From contig NZ_RAZG01000001.1 in the NCBI RefSeq assembly GCF_003612565.1, positions 62,001-126,000 on the forward strand: a DNA stretch of 64,000 nucleotides, given 5' to 3'. Position numbers and translations under genes: made by a program. The number at the start of each line of letters is the position of its first letter. Position 1 is the first letter of the stretch. The DNA is from Roseburia sp. 1XD42-69 (GTDB lineage Bacteria; Bacillota; Clostridia; Lachnospirales; Lachnospiraceae). Shown here one piece after another: positions 8,578 to 17,430 of the stretch. The notes beneath the pieces were generated by a model. That model saw nothing but the letters and a program-made list of their open reading frames with translations. It had not been told where the DNA came from and searched no databases.

Positions 8578-8790
8578 TTAATATTCTTCTTCTGGCTCGT
8601 CAGGTTCCTCTAGTTCCATTCCTAAAATACAACCAATCTGATATGCTGCCCAACTTGTTCCAGATTCATATCCATCATTAAAGCAATCATCATAATTTCC
8701 CGCTGATCTCTCTGATGTCCACCCAGTAGAATATTGTTTATAATGATCTTTCACCCATTCCTCTAATTTCTTTTTGATATTACTATCCAT
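8578..8790 (-). CDS. small acidic protein
   Basis: 70 aa, beginning MDSNIKKKLEEWVKDHYKQY and ending in EEPDEPEEEY. Sequence suggests a helix followed by a short WAAYQIGCILG helix. No function assigned. RBS AAAGGAGAAAG. Confidence 0.7.
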   Translation of the reverse strand: MDSNIKKKLEEWVKDHYKQYSTGWTSERSAGNYDDCFNDGYESGTSWAAYQIGCILGMELEEPDEPEEEY

Positions 8791-8820
8791 ACTCTTTCTC
8801 CTTTAATTAAATTTTTTGCT

Positions 8821-8838
8821 TTGAAATTGGCTTTTCAA
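8821..8838 (-). repeat. intercistronic palindrome, best copy
   Basis: TTGAAAAGCCAATTTCAA on the minus strand: six paired bases on each side. It sits between the 8842 stop and the 8790 start, about 30 bases before the RBS. Confidence 0.6.
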
Positions 8839-8841
8839 CTG

Positions 8842-9363
8842 CTAATCTTGATATCCATTTACTAGGACATTTTCATATAATTTTATTGTTTGTTTTGTAC
8901 CAAAAATCTTCTTATTCAAGTCTTCGATACATTGTCTACAATACTGTTCATCAATACTTTTTACTTCTTTTTCTAATCCCCTACTTACTAATTCTTCTCT
9001 AACAATAGGAACAGAATCAAATGCTTCATTATCTGTATAATATTTGAGTAGTTCATCATTAGTTATTTCAGAAATAACTTCCTTGCAATTTTCTTCTTCT
9101 CCAAAATTCGAACAATGAAAACCACATCCACCATTTATCCCTTGACTAAAACATGAATCTCCACCACTCAATATGTAACGATCATATGCATTTCTTTCAG
9201 ATTGAATCCTCGGTTCTAACTCATGTTTTATTCGAAAATTAGCACTATATAATTTATCATCTGTTTTTCTATATTCTCTTTGCAAATCCCCATATTCTTT
9301 TTGTAATTTTTCATACTTATATTTCAGATTTTCATATTTTTCTTCTATGGTGTCACTATACAA
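8842..9363 (-). CDS. coiled-coil protein with Cys-rich centre
   Basis: 173 aa. Residues 5-45 are a heptad-like coiled coil (EEKYENLKYKYEKLQKEYG). The centre holds CFSQGINGGCGFHCSNFGEEENC. The C-terminus has a CRQC pair. It overlaps the methyltransferase reading frame end by eight bases. Function unknown. Confidence 0.7.
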   Translation of the reverse strand: MYSDTIEEKYENLKYKYEKLQKEYGDLQREYRKTDDKLYSANFRIKHELEPRIQSERNAYDRYILSGGDSCFSQGINGGCGFHCSNFGEEENCKEVISEITNDELLKYYTDNEAFDSVPIVREELVSRGLEKEVKSIDEQYCRQCIEDLNKKIFGTKQTIKLYENVLVNGYQD

Positions 9364-10301
9364 TATTTACATCACACCTTCCTTTTACACATTCCAAAAT
9401 TCTATTTTTACCAATATTAAATATCTCTTCATCATTCTCAATACAAATACATTTCCTGGCTGTCCTAATAGTAGCTACGCAAGTTGTCATACTACCAGCC
9501 GTTGAATCAAGCACAGTATCGCCCTCATCAGTATAAGTTTTAATAATTTCTTCTACTAATGCTACTGGCTTTTGAGTTGGAGTTAATGCACACTTTTGGG
9601 TATCTTTGGCGAATAGCCAAACTGACTTAGGAAATCTCTCTGTACTGTCATATGTATGATTTTTGATTTCGTTGTAATTTGTTGACTGCTTACTATTTCT
9701 TTTGTGGGACGCTGTACTTACTTTCCTGATGTATCCACTTGTTTTCTGAGGATTATACGTTGGTTGTTTCTTATAGAAAACACACATATCCTCATGGTTT
9801 CTCATTGGCATTCTATTAGCATTCTGGAACCCTGTAGGTTGTGTTTTCTCCCAAATGAGATTGTATTTTCTCCCAAATGAGATTGTATTTCCACATCTCA
9901 CGATTGCTCTCCATAAGATCAGCGGTAAACATTCCGTTTGCAAATAGAATAATTGCGCCATTATCTTTAATAATTCTTTTATATTGAGTCCATAACCCTA
10001 TAGACTTATTTTCTTCAAAATACGCAAGCGCACCATTATAATTAGTTTCTCCTTGCTTATAACACCACAAAAGAAAATCATCTTTATAAAATACCTTTGG
10101 TTTCTTTCTCACTTCTAAAGTTATATAGTCATTAAATGGAATTACTATATCCCAAGCATTCCTGGCGGTCTGCCCAAACGGAAGATCTGTGATAATTGCA
10201 TCTATAGATCTATCAGGAATATCATCCATCAGTTTTAGACAATCACCTTGCCATAATTCATAATTATTATTCTCAAATATTTTCTTTTCCCAGAAAGGCA
10301 T
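9356..10301 (-). pseudogene. DNA methyltransferase split by 22-bp duplication
   Basis: The 5' part encodes the N-terminus of a beta-class amino-methyltransferase (WQGDCLKLMDDIPD, catalytic TDLPFGQTARNAWD). The 3' part encodes the rest (TPTQKPVALVEEIIKTYTDEGD and SAM motif DSTAGSMTT). They lie in different frames. Between them a 22-bp unit is present twice (9845-9888). Deleting one copy restores a continuous protein through MWKYNLIWEKTQPTGFQN. The gene is therefore inactive as sequenced, but could revert by slippage. An adenine target is likely from phage homologs of this type. Confidence 0.85.
9845..9888 (-). repeat. 22-bp perfect tandem duplication
   Basis: Two identical 22-bp units (9845-9866 and 9867-9888) inside the methyltransferase. 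22 is not a multiple of three, so the duplication alone explains the frameshift. Confidence 0.95.
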
Positions 10302-10349
10302 GATCATCTTACGGTTGCAACACCTTTGTTCCTTTCTGTGTTATTTTTC

Positions 10350-10553
10350 TTAAACTTCCTTGATTTTATCTGCTAACAAATTTATTAATCTTGCACCATG
10401 CGGATATAACGCATTTTCCATTACTATGTAATCTAATTGCATCATTCCTCTACCTTGATTTTCTTCAATAATATCTGCTAATATATTGAAAAAATCTGCT
10501 TGTTGCGCTGAATCCATATTCCAGAACTCTTCAGCTAATTCCTGTGGATTCAT
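10350..10553 (-). CDS. small acidic protein
   Basis: 67 aa, helical, MNPQELAEEFWNMDSAQQADFF... with a C-terminal LADKIKEV. This looks like a common small phage protein; function unknown. Confidence 0.7.
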   Translation of the reverse strand: MNPQELAEEFWNMDSAQQADFFNILADIIEENQGRGMMQLDYIVMENALYPHGARLINLLADKIKEV

Positions 10554-10599
10554 TTCTATATTAACCTCTCTTGTTACTATTTCTTTTCACCTCCTCTTG

Positions 10600-10617
10600 A
10601 TGAAACAGATTTTTCAT
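10600..10617 (-). repeat. intercistronic palindrome
   Basis: Minus strand ATGAAAAATCTGTTTCAT between the 10620 stop and the 10553 start. Confidence 0.5.
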
Positions 10618-10619
10618 GG

Positions 10620-10934
10620 TTATTCATTATAGTTAATTACACCACATTCCTTTAAAATATCCATTGCAAATTTACCGACATCTTCAAATTTACTATGCTG
10701 AGTAGAAAATTTTGCAATCTGATCTACCATGTAAATTGTTTTTGATACCTTTACTTGATCTTTCAGTCCGCCATGTTGAGTAATAGCATAAACGATATAT
10801 GCCAAATCTTCTGGATTATACTCCTTTACTTCGTACCCAAAATCTTTCAACATTTTCTTGGTCATTTTTTCATCACTCAAGACTGTTTTCACCATCTTGT
10901 CAAGCTGTTCATCTGTTATCTTATTATCTTCCAT
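10620..10934 (-). CDS. hypothetical helical protein
   Basis: 104 aa, acidic, mostly helical (TDEQLDKMVKTVLSDEKMTK...). No motif recognised. It lies just downstream of the tnpB 3' end, whose 134-base gap could hold a TnpB guide RNA. Confidence 0.65.
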   Translation of the reverse strand: MEDNKITDEQLDKMVKTVLSDEKMTKKMLKDFGYEVKEYNPEDLAYIVYAITQHGGLKDQVKVSKTIYMVDQIAKFSTQHSKFEDVGKFAMDILKECGVINYNE

Positions 10935-11068
10935 ATAATTTCTCCTTTACTATTTTACACTTGACTACCTATCAGCTTTTGTATTATGTTTAATTAACAT
11001 AATTTTGTTGAGTACAATATCTCTCAACTTTCAGATGCAAAATCACCTGATTACTTACAACAGATTTA

Positions 11069-12343
11069 TTAAACAAAATCCGTTGACATAGCAATATTTC
11101 TACTTGCATTAAAGTCTGCATTTAACTCTGCACCACAAGATTTACATTTAAAATGTGCCTGATCAATCCTCTGTCCCTCCTCCCAATGTCCACAACAACT
11201 ACAAATCTGTGAAGTATGATATGGATTTATCTTCCTTACTTCTATTCCATATTTGGCAGCTTTATATGTAATAAACTGTTGAAGTTCATAAAAACTCCAA
11301 TTTCTTAATATAAATTGATTTGAATCAAAACCGCTTAAATCTTCTACATTTATGTATTTTGCTTTGTTCTTAACTGCAAAATCTACAACATTTTTACTGA
11401 CATAATGGTTATATGTTTTTACAAAATTTCTTTCTCTGTCTTTTAATTTCTCTAATGGTTTTAATTTCTTTTGTCTACCGTGCCCACCAGATGTTGATGC
11501 TAGGGATTTTTGTAATCTTCTTCTCTGTGACTGTAATTGTGTTCTAATTCTTAAAAAATCATCTTTAGAACCAATAGATTGTCTTATATAATCATTTGTA
11601 TTCAATCCACACATAGCAGGTATAGCAAGTCCTAAATCTACACCAACAACTATATTTTCATCCAATTCTAGTTCTTGCTTGGGGATATCCATACTAAGAT
11701 TTAAAATAATTTTCTTACCATCAATTTGAATAGAAGATCCGCACACCTTATAGTTCTCTTCAAATATCTGCTGAATTTCGCTTCGTAAATATGCTGATTT
11801 ATGTGGATTACCGAAAATCATTTTGAATGTAATATTGTTTGCAAATTTAATAAATACTTCTAAATCTTTTGAGTACAGATGATCTAAGAAATCTGTATGT
11901 GATTCATAATTATGATACATTCCATTGTCTTGGTGATAATTTGTACTTCGTAATCTCACAAAATTAACATGGACTAATAATGGATTATTTTTTCTATATG
12001 TTGGCAGAGAGACTTTCCCACATAGCAACCCATTTTTACATGAATTTGCAAAGTCTTGTTTTACTTGTTTCACTACATATCCTAAATTCATATTTTTTGC
12101 AAATTCTATTGATTTATCATAAGCACTCCCTTTTTTACTATTACTTACTCTTGAATATAATCTATTTAATTCTTTTCTGTCTTCTTTAGAAATATCTTTT
12201 ATTGCAGCAATGTATAACGCACTCATATATTGATTCATCGCTTTATTCTGATAGAAAATACCATCTCTAAGATATTTATAAACCCTATCTATTTCTTCTT
12301 TTTCTCCTAATGGAATTATTTGAATTTTTCTTGTTAATATCAA
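11069..12343 (-). CDS. tnpB: TnpB-like RNA-guided nuclease (IS200/IS605 type)
   Basis: 424 aa from a TTG at 12341-12343, nine bases after GGAGG. The RuvC residues are all present: D in GVDLGLAIP (~residue 250), E in INVEDLSGF (~350), and D in NADFNASRNIAM near the end. The zinc ribbon CSCCGH...CKSCG lies between the last two. TnpB is a programmable DNA endonuclease guided by an omega RNA made from the 3' end of the element; it also resembles compact Cas12. No tnpA and no CRISPR array are nearby, so it is a lone copy. Active by motif. Confidence 0.9.
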   Translation of the reverse strand: MILTRKIQIIPLGEKEEIDRVYKYLRDGIFYQNKAMNQYMSALYIAAIKDISKEDRKELNRLYSRVSNSKKGSAYDKSIEFAKNMNLGYVVKQVKQDFANSCKNGLLCGKVSLPTYRKNNPLLVHVNFVRLRSTNYHQDNGMYHNYESHTDFLDHLYSKDLEVFIKFANNITFKMIFGNPHKSAYLRSEIQQIFEENYKVCGSSIQIDGKKIILNLSMDIPKQELELDENIVVGVDLGLAIPAMCGLNTNDYIRQSIGSKDDFLRIRTQLQSQRRRLQKSLASTSGGHGRQKKLKPLEKLKDRERNFVKTYNHYVSKNVVDFAVKNKAKYINVEDLSGFDSNQFILRNWSFYELQQFITYKAAKYGIEVRKINPYHTSQICSCCGHWEEGQRIDQAHFKCKSCGAELNADFNASRNIAMSTDFV

Positions 12344-12380
12344 TCTATTTTGCCTCCTGTTTTGTATCATAAGCAATTTT

Positions 12381-12419
12381 GACTTTGTATCTATATAATT
12401 TTATAAAAAATACAAAGTC
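12381..12419. repeat. 10-bp inverted repeat upstream of tnpB
   Basis: GACTTTGTAT (12381-12390) and ATACAAAGTC (12410-12419) are exact inverted copies. A third partial copy, AACTTTGTAT, lies near 12444. Could be an operator of tnpB or part of the left end of the element. The remaining gap to 12603 also has a GGTGG/CCACC hairpin (12554-12570). Confidence 0.5.
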
Positions 12420-12603
12420 CGTTACATCAAATTAGACTATAGCAACTTTGTATCAATGCAATATTATATATATAAAATTACATAGATTTTAGTGATTAGA
12501 ATATATCTATCACCTTTCGGCAGCAAAATCTACCGTAGTTTATACTAATTGTTGGTGGATTTTTTCCACCATTTTTCCAATAAAATCTCGAATTTATTGC
12601 TTA

Positions 12604-13515
12604 TTAATGTGACATTTTATCTGCTCTATGTAACTTCATTACTTTATCATACAACCATTCGCCCCAAAATCGCTCATATTTTGACATTGTATCTTCTCCA
12701 TGTTCTTTATCTTTTTCCCAAAAGTACGGAAACATATGTAAATTAATCAAAATTGATACATCTAATTTATCTACACCAGACGGATATAAATAAAACAGAC
12801 TGTCATATGCACCTACACAATGATGCTGATAGTAATGTGCTATATTCGTTGTTTCTCCTTTTGAATTTACAAAAGTCTTTGTAAACGGTTTCCCACAATC
12901 ATGTAAAAAACCAGCACATTCCAATAGTTTATCTTGTGCTAAAAATGCACTTACTTTTCTACAATGTAATCCAAGAGTCATTGAATGATGTGGATTATCC
13001 TGCTCATAATTTAAATGATTATTTACCCAACATCCCATCACCTTACGAATATCATCTTTAAATTCAATTGAAATATCATCCCACCCTTCAAACCAATAGG
13101 GTGTATTCCAATTCATATACATTCTTTTGATCACATCATATGGAACATTTCTATCTCTTGAATCATTCCTATTACAACATTCAGCAAACGGTGTTGCCAT
13201 AATAACGCACTTTTTATAACAAGGAATATTTTTTAATTCAGATAAAAATGCTCTACGCCTTTTTGAATTGATGTTGGTAGCATCATAAATAACATTTTTA
13301 CCTTCTTTTAAATTCCCCTTGATTCTATCATGTAAAACTTTAAAAACTTCTTCATTTTTATCCTGCGAATTTATATCACCACACAATTCTTTTCTAATTG
13401 TGTCTGAACTACAAATTATTGCTTCTAAATCATTTGATAATTCTTTTGCATAGGTAGATTTACCAGAGCCAGGCAAACCTACCATCATAACAAAAGTTGG
13501 TTTTGTATTATTCAT
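12604..13515 (-). CDS. polynucleotide kinase with C-terminal HD phosphohydrolase
   Basis: 303 aa. N-terminal P-loop kinase (GLPGSGKSTYAKEL at 13-26, then YDATNINSKRRRAFL), as in 5'-OH polynucleotide kinases of the AAA_33 type. The C-terminal half is an HD domain: HHSMTLGLHC and LHDCGKPFTK, with further His in the middle. Kinase plus phosphohydrolase would rework RNA or DNA ends to 5'-phosphate/3'-OH. Its start overlaps the stop of the RNA ligase gene by eight bases, so the two are co-translated and probably act in one RNA repair pathway. Confidence 0.88.
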   Translation of the reverse strand: MNNTKPTFVMMVGLPGSGKSTYAKELSNDLEAIICSSDTIRKELCGDINSQDKNEEVFKVLHDRIKGNLKEGKNVIYDATNINSKRRRAFLSELKNIPCYKKCVIMATPFAECCNRNDSRDRNVPYDVIKRMYMNWNTPYWFEGWDDISIEFKDDIRKVMGCWVNNHLNYEQDNPHHSMTLGLHCRKVSAFLAQDKLLECAGFLHDCGKPFTKTFVNSKGETTNIAHYYQHHCVGAYDSLFYLYPSGVDKLDVSILINLHMFPYFWEKDKEHGEDTMSKYERFWGEWLYDKVMKLHRADKMSH

Positions 13516-14839
13516 TTATAACTAACTCCTCTGCTTCCTCCATATCTGGAGTATCCGCTTTATCCTTAATAATCCCTTCAAGTACCTTAAAACTGAAATT
13601 CTTATGTTTATATGCCGTAAATTTCTCTCGATTGTCAATTCTCACTACAACTCCTTCTCTTACATGGGTCTTGCCAATCGGATCAGCACCATCATAATAC
13701 TTCTCCACTCTCTCCATCAGATCTTCCCATGTAGTAAATACAAATTTCTCAAAAGTAGGAACACACTTAATCCCTAGCTTCTCACATTCAATCTGTACCT
13801 GCTCCCAAGGAAGTTCTACAGCAAATCCATCCTCATTTGTCATAGTCATTCGATATACATAAATATCATTTTCGCCTGGTTTACACCCATATGAGAATAC
13901 AGTTTCCTTACCATACTGTTTTTCAAATTCCTTATCTTTGACAAGTTTATTTGAACATCTTCCCATAATTGTCTGATCGCCTTCTGTATATCCAACAATC
14001 TCATAGAATACTTCTACACCTTTTGGAAGTTTATCTTTAAAAAAGTCCTGATATTTCTGTCTGAACGCATTACTACCATAATAGCCACCTTCATAATTTC
14101 TTAATGTGGTTCTTCTTGTCCCACTAACAACTGCAAATCGCTTAATCTCTTTATCCCTAATTTTGAATACCTTCTTTAAAATAAAATGTCTCTTCTTTTT
14201 TACAATCTCAATAGCATTTGCAGTTCTAGCAGATGTACCATGCATTTTAAGTGTTATGTAACAGGTATCGCCCTCTCTAAAAGCATTCTGATTATATGCA
14301 AGCTGCGCAGTATCAATATGCTCTACAAAAAATGGATAAGAAACTTTTTCCTTCTCTTCTTTCCTATTTCTATTTTTATTACCAGTGGAATTGTTTTCAC
14401 ATCTTCTCCGATTAGAATGCGGAATATATTTTCTACAAATTTCATGTCCATCCAACATAGAAATCTGGTCACCATCTGATAATGTTTTTACATCTACATA
14501 TTTACTTAATACTTCGATTGGCAATACAAGCCCGTCTGACTTTTCACCTCTAAGTTTAAGAGCTGTGATATTTCTCTTATCAGGATCAAGATATCCTCCA
14601 ACATTATTTCCGTTTTCGTCCTTTAAACGAACAAGATTATTATCACATGCAAACTCTTCACTTAATTGTCCATCCACAGGGAAATAAATTACTCTCTGTC
14701 CTTCTGTATAATTCAAATCTACAATTACATTATTTCCAAAGATTGTTGCACACTGCAATCTATCAGCATTACTATGTTTTCTAAGCTGCTTAATCGTTGT
14801 TATATATCCACAATATCCATTTACTCTATTCTGTTCCAA
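13508..14839 (-). CDS. RNA ligase, DRB0094/Rnl5-like
   Basis: 443 aa. Residues 1-150 form an N-terminal OB-like module (NADRLQCATIFGN...). A basic linker RNRKEEKEK follows. The nucleotidyltransferase core has motif I with lysine K198 (KMHGTSAR), EIVGYTEGD as motif III, EGVVVRI as motif IV, and a motif V-like AYKHKNFSFK. Family members join 3'-OH/5'-phosphate RNA ends through enzyme-AMP. Paired with the kinase-HD gene, this is a complete break-healing and sealing module. Confidence 0.9.
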   Translation of the reverse strand: MEQNRVNGYCGYITTIKQLRKHSNADRLQCATIFGNNVIVDLNYTEGQRVIYFPVDGQLSEEFACDNNLVRLKDENGNNVGGYLDPDKRNITALKLRGEKSDGLVLPIEVLSKYVDVKTLSDGDQISMLDGHEICRKYIPHSNRRRCENNSTGNKNRNRKEEKEKVSYPFFVEHIDTAQLAYNQNAFREGDTCYITLKMHGTSARTANAIEIVKKKRHFILKKVFKIRDKEIKRFAVVSGTRRTTLRNYEGGYYGSNAFRQKYQDFFKDKLPKGVEVFYEIVGYTEGDQTIMGRCSNKLVKDKEFEKQYGKETVFSYGCKPGENDIYVYRMTMTNEDGFAVELPWEQVQIECEKLGIKCVPTFEKFVFTTWEDLMERVEKYYDGADPIGKTHVREGVVVRIDNREKFTAYKHKNFSFKVLEGIIKDKADTPDMEEAEELVINE

Positions 14840-14909
14840 ATTTGCTTACCGTCATAAGCTGTGCGCACTTTTCACCTATAGGAACTTCTGATTTTATCCT
14901 TTCTTTTAT

Positions 14910-15188
14910 TTAATATGAATTTACAAATCTAATCTTTGTTACATCAGATGGGATTTTAGTTAAGTCCACTTCAAAAAAATCTCTACAACAATCATCTGCA
15001 TATTCTCTTATTGCATCTTTAGGTAATTCTGTTACAATTCCATCTTCACATATTTCTCCATCAAAAAATTTCAGTATTTCATCTGGAGGTGATATATTAA
15101 TTTCTTTACAGGCATTATAAATGTGTAATTTCTTTTCATACTCTTCTGTTTTTGGTTTCAATCCCTGTATATAAGAATACATGCTCAT
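14910..15188 (-). CDS. hypothetical protein
   Basis: 92 aa from ATG 15188, set by AAGGAGAAAAAT. Acidic N-terminal helix, then VDLTKIPSDVTKIRFVNSY. Function unknown. Confidence 0.65.
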   Translation of the reverse strand: MSMYSYIQGLKPKTEEYEKKLHIYNACKEINISPPDEILKFFDGEICEDGIVTELPKDAIREYADDCCRDFFEVDLTKIPSDVTKIRFVNSY

Positions 15189-15207
15189 ATTTTTCTCCTT
15201 TTCTCCC

Positions 15208-15227
15208 AATGAAATGCAAGTTTAATT
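15208..15227 (-). repeat. intercistronic palindrome with embedded stop
   Basis: Minus strand AATTAAACTTGCATTTCATT. The TAA stop of the 15222 gene is in the left arm, and the RBS of the 15188 start follows ten bases later. Confidence 0.5.
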
Positions 15228-15467
15228 GACTCCACCTTTTCTAATAATACTCTCACATGCTCGTGTTCCTATTGCTCTATAATACTTATGTGGAACACTA
15301 ACAGTATCCATTTTCCTTGATTTTGCTTTCATTTCGGCTACGACATTTTCTATGTCATAAGCAGTTTTTTCTTTATCCAATAAAGAAATTACATCATCAT
15401 AAGGCGCACCAGCTTTTACCAATGCTTGTAAAAAATTTTTAAACCCATCTGCATCAATTAACCTCAC
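15222..15467 (-). CDS. small helical protein
   Basis: 81 aa, MRLIDADGFKNFLQALVKAG... The N-terminal MRLIDAD start is typical of many small phage and plasmid proteins of clostridia. No activity inferred. Overlaps the 15454 gene end. Confidence 0.7.
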   Translation of the reverse strand: MRLIDADGFKNFLQALVKAGAPYDDVISLLDKEKTAYDIENVVAEMKAKSRKMDTVSVPHKYYRAIGTRACESIIRKGGVN

Positions 15468-15888
15468 TTAAACACCTCATCAAATTATCCCAATGCTTAT
15501 CTATACATTCTCTAAATTCTTTACCACATCTCTTATAACTCTTCTTTGATTTGATTTTAATATCAGAACCATAATATCCACTTGACTGCCCCTTATGTAT
15601 ATAACTCTTCTCTTTTTTGCTATCGAAGCAATAACAAATATATGGATCATACATATATGATGGTTCCATACCAAATAAAATTCTAAATCTGTTATCTTCT
15701 AATTCTATTTTGAAATCGAAACCGCCAATATCATCAATAATTTCATCTTTTAATGAATTTAGAGCATCTTCAAAAAATAGTTTTGCAGTCTCATTGAACT
15801 TTTCATTATCTGTCCATTCGTTATCAAAAATTACTGGCGATGGATTCCCAATACCAATGCAAACATTTCCTATTAATCTTCTACGCAT
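15454..15888 (-). CDS. hypothetical protein
   Basis: 144 aa, with Asp/Glu-rich helices and a basic Tyr/Lys stretch (KSYKRCGKEFREC). ATG at 15888 shares a base with the TAA of the 42 aa gene upstream. Confidence 0.65.
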   Translation of the reverse strand: MRRRLIGNVCIGIGNPSPVIFDNEWTDNEKFNETAKLFFEDALNSLKDEIIDDIGGFDFKIELEDNRFRILFGMEPSYMYDPYICYCFDSKKEKSYIHKGQSSGYYGSDIKIKSKKSYKRCGKEFRECIDKHWDNLMRCLSEVN

Positions 15889-16016
15889 TAGTCACCATCC
15901 TGTTCCTGTGGTTCCAATCCCATTCTCATTCGCAAAACATCTTCCTCAATCTGATCTGTGTTGGTTTTGATTTCTCTGCCAAAAGCGTCTTTGATAATAA
16001 TATTAACATCTTCCAT
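15888..16016 (-). CDS. 42 aa acidic peptide
   Basis: ATG 16016 to TAA 15888. MEDVNIIIKDAFGREIKT followed by an acidic helix (QIEEDVLRMRMG). Its stop overlaps the start of the next gene (TAATG), which supports real translation. Confidence 0.6.
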   Translation of the reverse strand: MEDVNIIIKDAFGREIKTNTDQIEEDVLRMRMGLEPQEQDGD

Positions 16017-16022
16017 ATTCAC

Positions 16023-16190
16023 TTACTCCTTAATCAAAATCGCCATCCAGTATTCGCAATCGTATACATTTCCACCAACTTCTCCAGCATAACCACAATT
16101 GGTAGAAGAAATTTTATATCCTTGTAAAATTAGCCTATCTACTTTTTCTTTAAATACCTTATGGTCATTTTCACTAACAGTTTCTATCAT
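16023..16190 (-). CDS. DUF1737-like small protein
   Basis: 55 aa from ATG 16190 behind AGAGGTG. VDRLILQGYKISSTNCGY followed by a YWMAILI strand matches the two-strand/helix pattern of DUF1737 proteins. Role unknown. Confidence 0.6.
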   Translation of the reverse strand: MIETVSENDHKVFKEKVDRLILQGYKISSTNCGYAGEVGGNVYDCEYWMAILIKE

Positions 16191-16356
16191 GTATTTATCA
16201 CCTCTCTCCATATGAATCGCAGATTTCAACAATTGTATTTTTGCAAACGTCATGATATAATTTTTATAAGTTGATAGATATGTATATCATTTGCTATTTA
16301 TGACTTCGAACTTGATTAACTTAAGTTACCAAAATCTTTAGTCGGAGGTAGCTGAT

Positions 16357-16536
16357 ATGATTGCATATTTGTGTATAATTTTTTTAACAATTATTCCTAT
16401 TATTACTATTGGAATTTTTATAATTTCAATTCTCAATAAGATCAATAAACTAGAGCCAACAGAATTTGATTTAGAAACTTCTTATAGAAAATCCAAAATT
16501 AAGTTACACCTCAAGTTTAATAGGAAGAAAAAGTAA
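16357..16536 (+). CDS. small single-TM protein with basic tail, second copy
   Basis: 59 aa on the plus strand with GGAGG upstream. A long hydrophobic helix (residues 2-26) is followed by an acidic linker and a KLHLKFNRKKK tail. Same layout as the 3227 gene, including isolation on the opposite strand and a dedicated leader. Followed by two hairpins and a terminator. Confidence 0.7.
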   Translation: MIAYLCIIFLTIIPIITIGIFIISILNKINKLEPTEFDLETSYRKSKIKLHLKFNRKKK

Positions 16537-16608
16537 CTATCAGCTATATACATATCATTACAATATCAACCCACTACCACACAAAGAATGTGCTACTATT
16601 CTTTGTAT

Positions 16609-16646
16609 TGAGGTCAAAGTTAGCGATGCTTTGACCTCATCTTTTA
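16609..16646 (+). terminator. rho-independent terminator
   Basis: GAGGTCAAAG/CTTTGACCTC (10 bp, 9-base loop) then ATCTTTT. A weaker hairpin ACAAAGAA/TTCTTTGT lies just upstream (16581-16606). Ends the 16357 transcript and may also stop minus-strand transcription from the ADP-ribosylglycohydrolase gene. Confidence 0.8.
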
Positions 16647-16650
16647 ACAT

Positions 16651-17430
16651 TCATAACCTTACAATTCTATACAAGTCCCCATCCAAATAATTTTTCAACA
16701 ACCATTCTTCATCAAATCCAGTGCCATGATAGAATTCCTCTGCAATACCTCCACCAATAGCACACAATGTATCCATGTCACAAGGAAGTGAATAAACATT
16801 TCTCAAAAACGACTCATAATCTTCACTATCCAAAAAACATCTGATTGCCACTGGCACACTTCCTTGACAAGTAACATCCCACCTATATGTATCTCTATAC
16901 TCATCCAGTTCATATTCGACACTGTACTTATAGAAATCCATCGGATATTGTATTTTTGTATAATTGAATATTTCAGCTTTAGACGCTCCTGTCCTTGCCA
17001 TATAAATACACATGGATGTTACAACTGCACCTTTGATTCCTTCATGGTGATTGTGTGTACAATCTGCTGATTTTGTCGCCCATTCTATTACTTCTTTTTC
17101 TGTATTGAAATATTCTCCAATATATGAACACCGCATTGCTGATCCGTTGCCAAAGCTGTTATATGGTTTCTCATCATCCCATCTTAGCCAAGAATCAAAC
17201 ATTCCTCCATATCCTGCATTTGGATATTGTCTACCTAACTTTCTATAGGAATCAGCAAACGGAATATTATTTTTGACTGCTAATTTAGCAGCCAGTGTCA
17301 TAACCGTATCATCCGTAAAATAACAGTTATCAGTGAACAGTTCACATTTCTTCCAATTCAAATTTTTAGGACGCTGGAACTCATATTGAGAACCAGCTAT
17401 ATCACCTAAAATTGCTCCAACTATCGCCAT
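16651..17430 (-). CDS. ADP-ribosylglycohydrolase (DraG/ARH family)
   Basis: 259 aa. Starts MAIVGAILGDIAGSQYEF as the family does. FTDDTVMTLA near 36 and the C-terminal CDMDTLCAIGGGIAE supply the Asp residues that hold two metals. HNHHEGIKGA lies in between. These enzymes remove ADP-ribose from proteins or nucleic acids. In a phage this could undo host ADP-ribosylation used in defence, which is inference. Starts one base from the stop of the 17431 gene. Confidence 0.9.
   Translation of the reverse strand: MAIVGAILGDIAGSQYEFQRPKNLNWKKCELFTDNCYFTDDTVMTLAAKLAVKNNIPFADSYRKLGRQYPNAGYGGMFDSWLRWDDEKPYNSFGNGSAMRCSYIGEYFNTEKEVIEWATKSADCTHNHHEGIKGAVVTSMCIYMARTGASKAEIFNYTKIQYPMDFYKYSVEYELDEYRDTYRWDVTCQGSVPVAIRCFLDSEDYESFLRNVYSLPCDMDTLCAIGGGIAEEFYHGTGFDEEWLLKNYLDGDLYRIVRL

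Noticed and set aside
11069-12343. Cas12 with CRISPR locus
   Set aside because: No repeat-spacer array or adaptation genes in the window; length and zinc ribbon fit TnpB.
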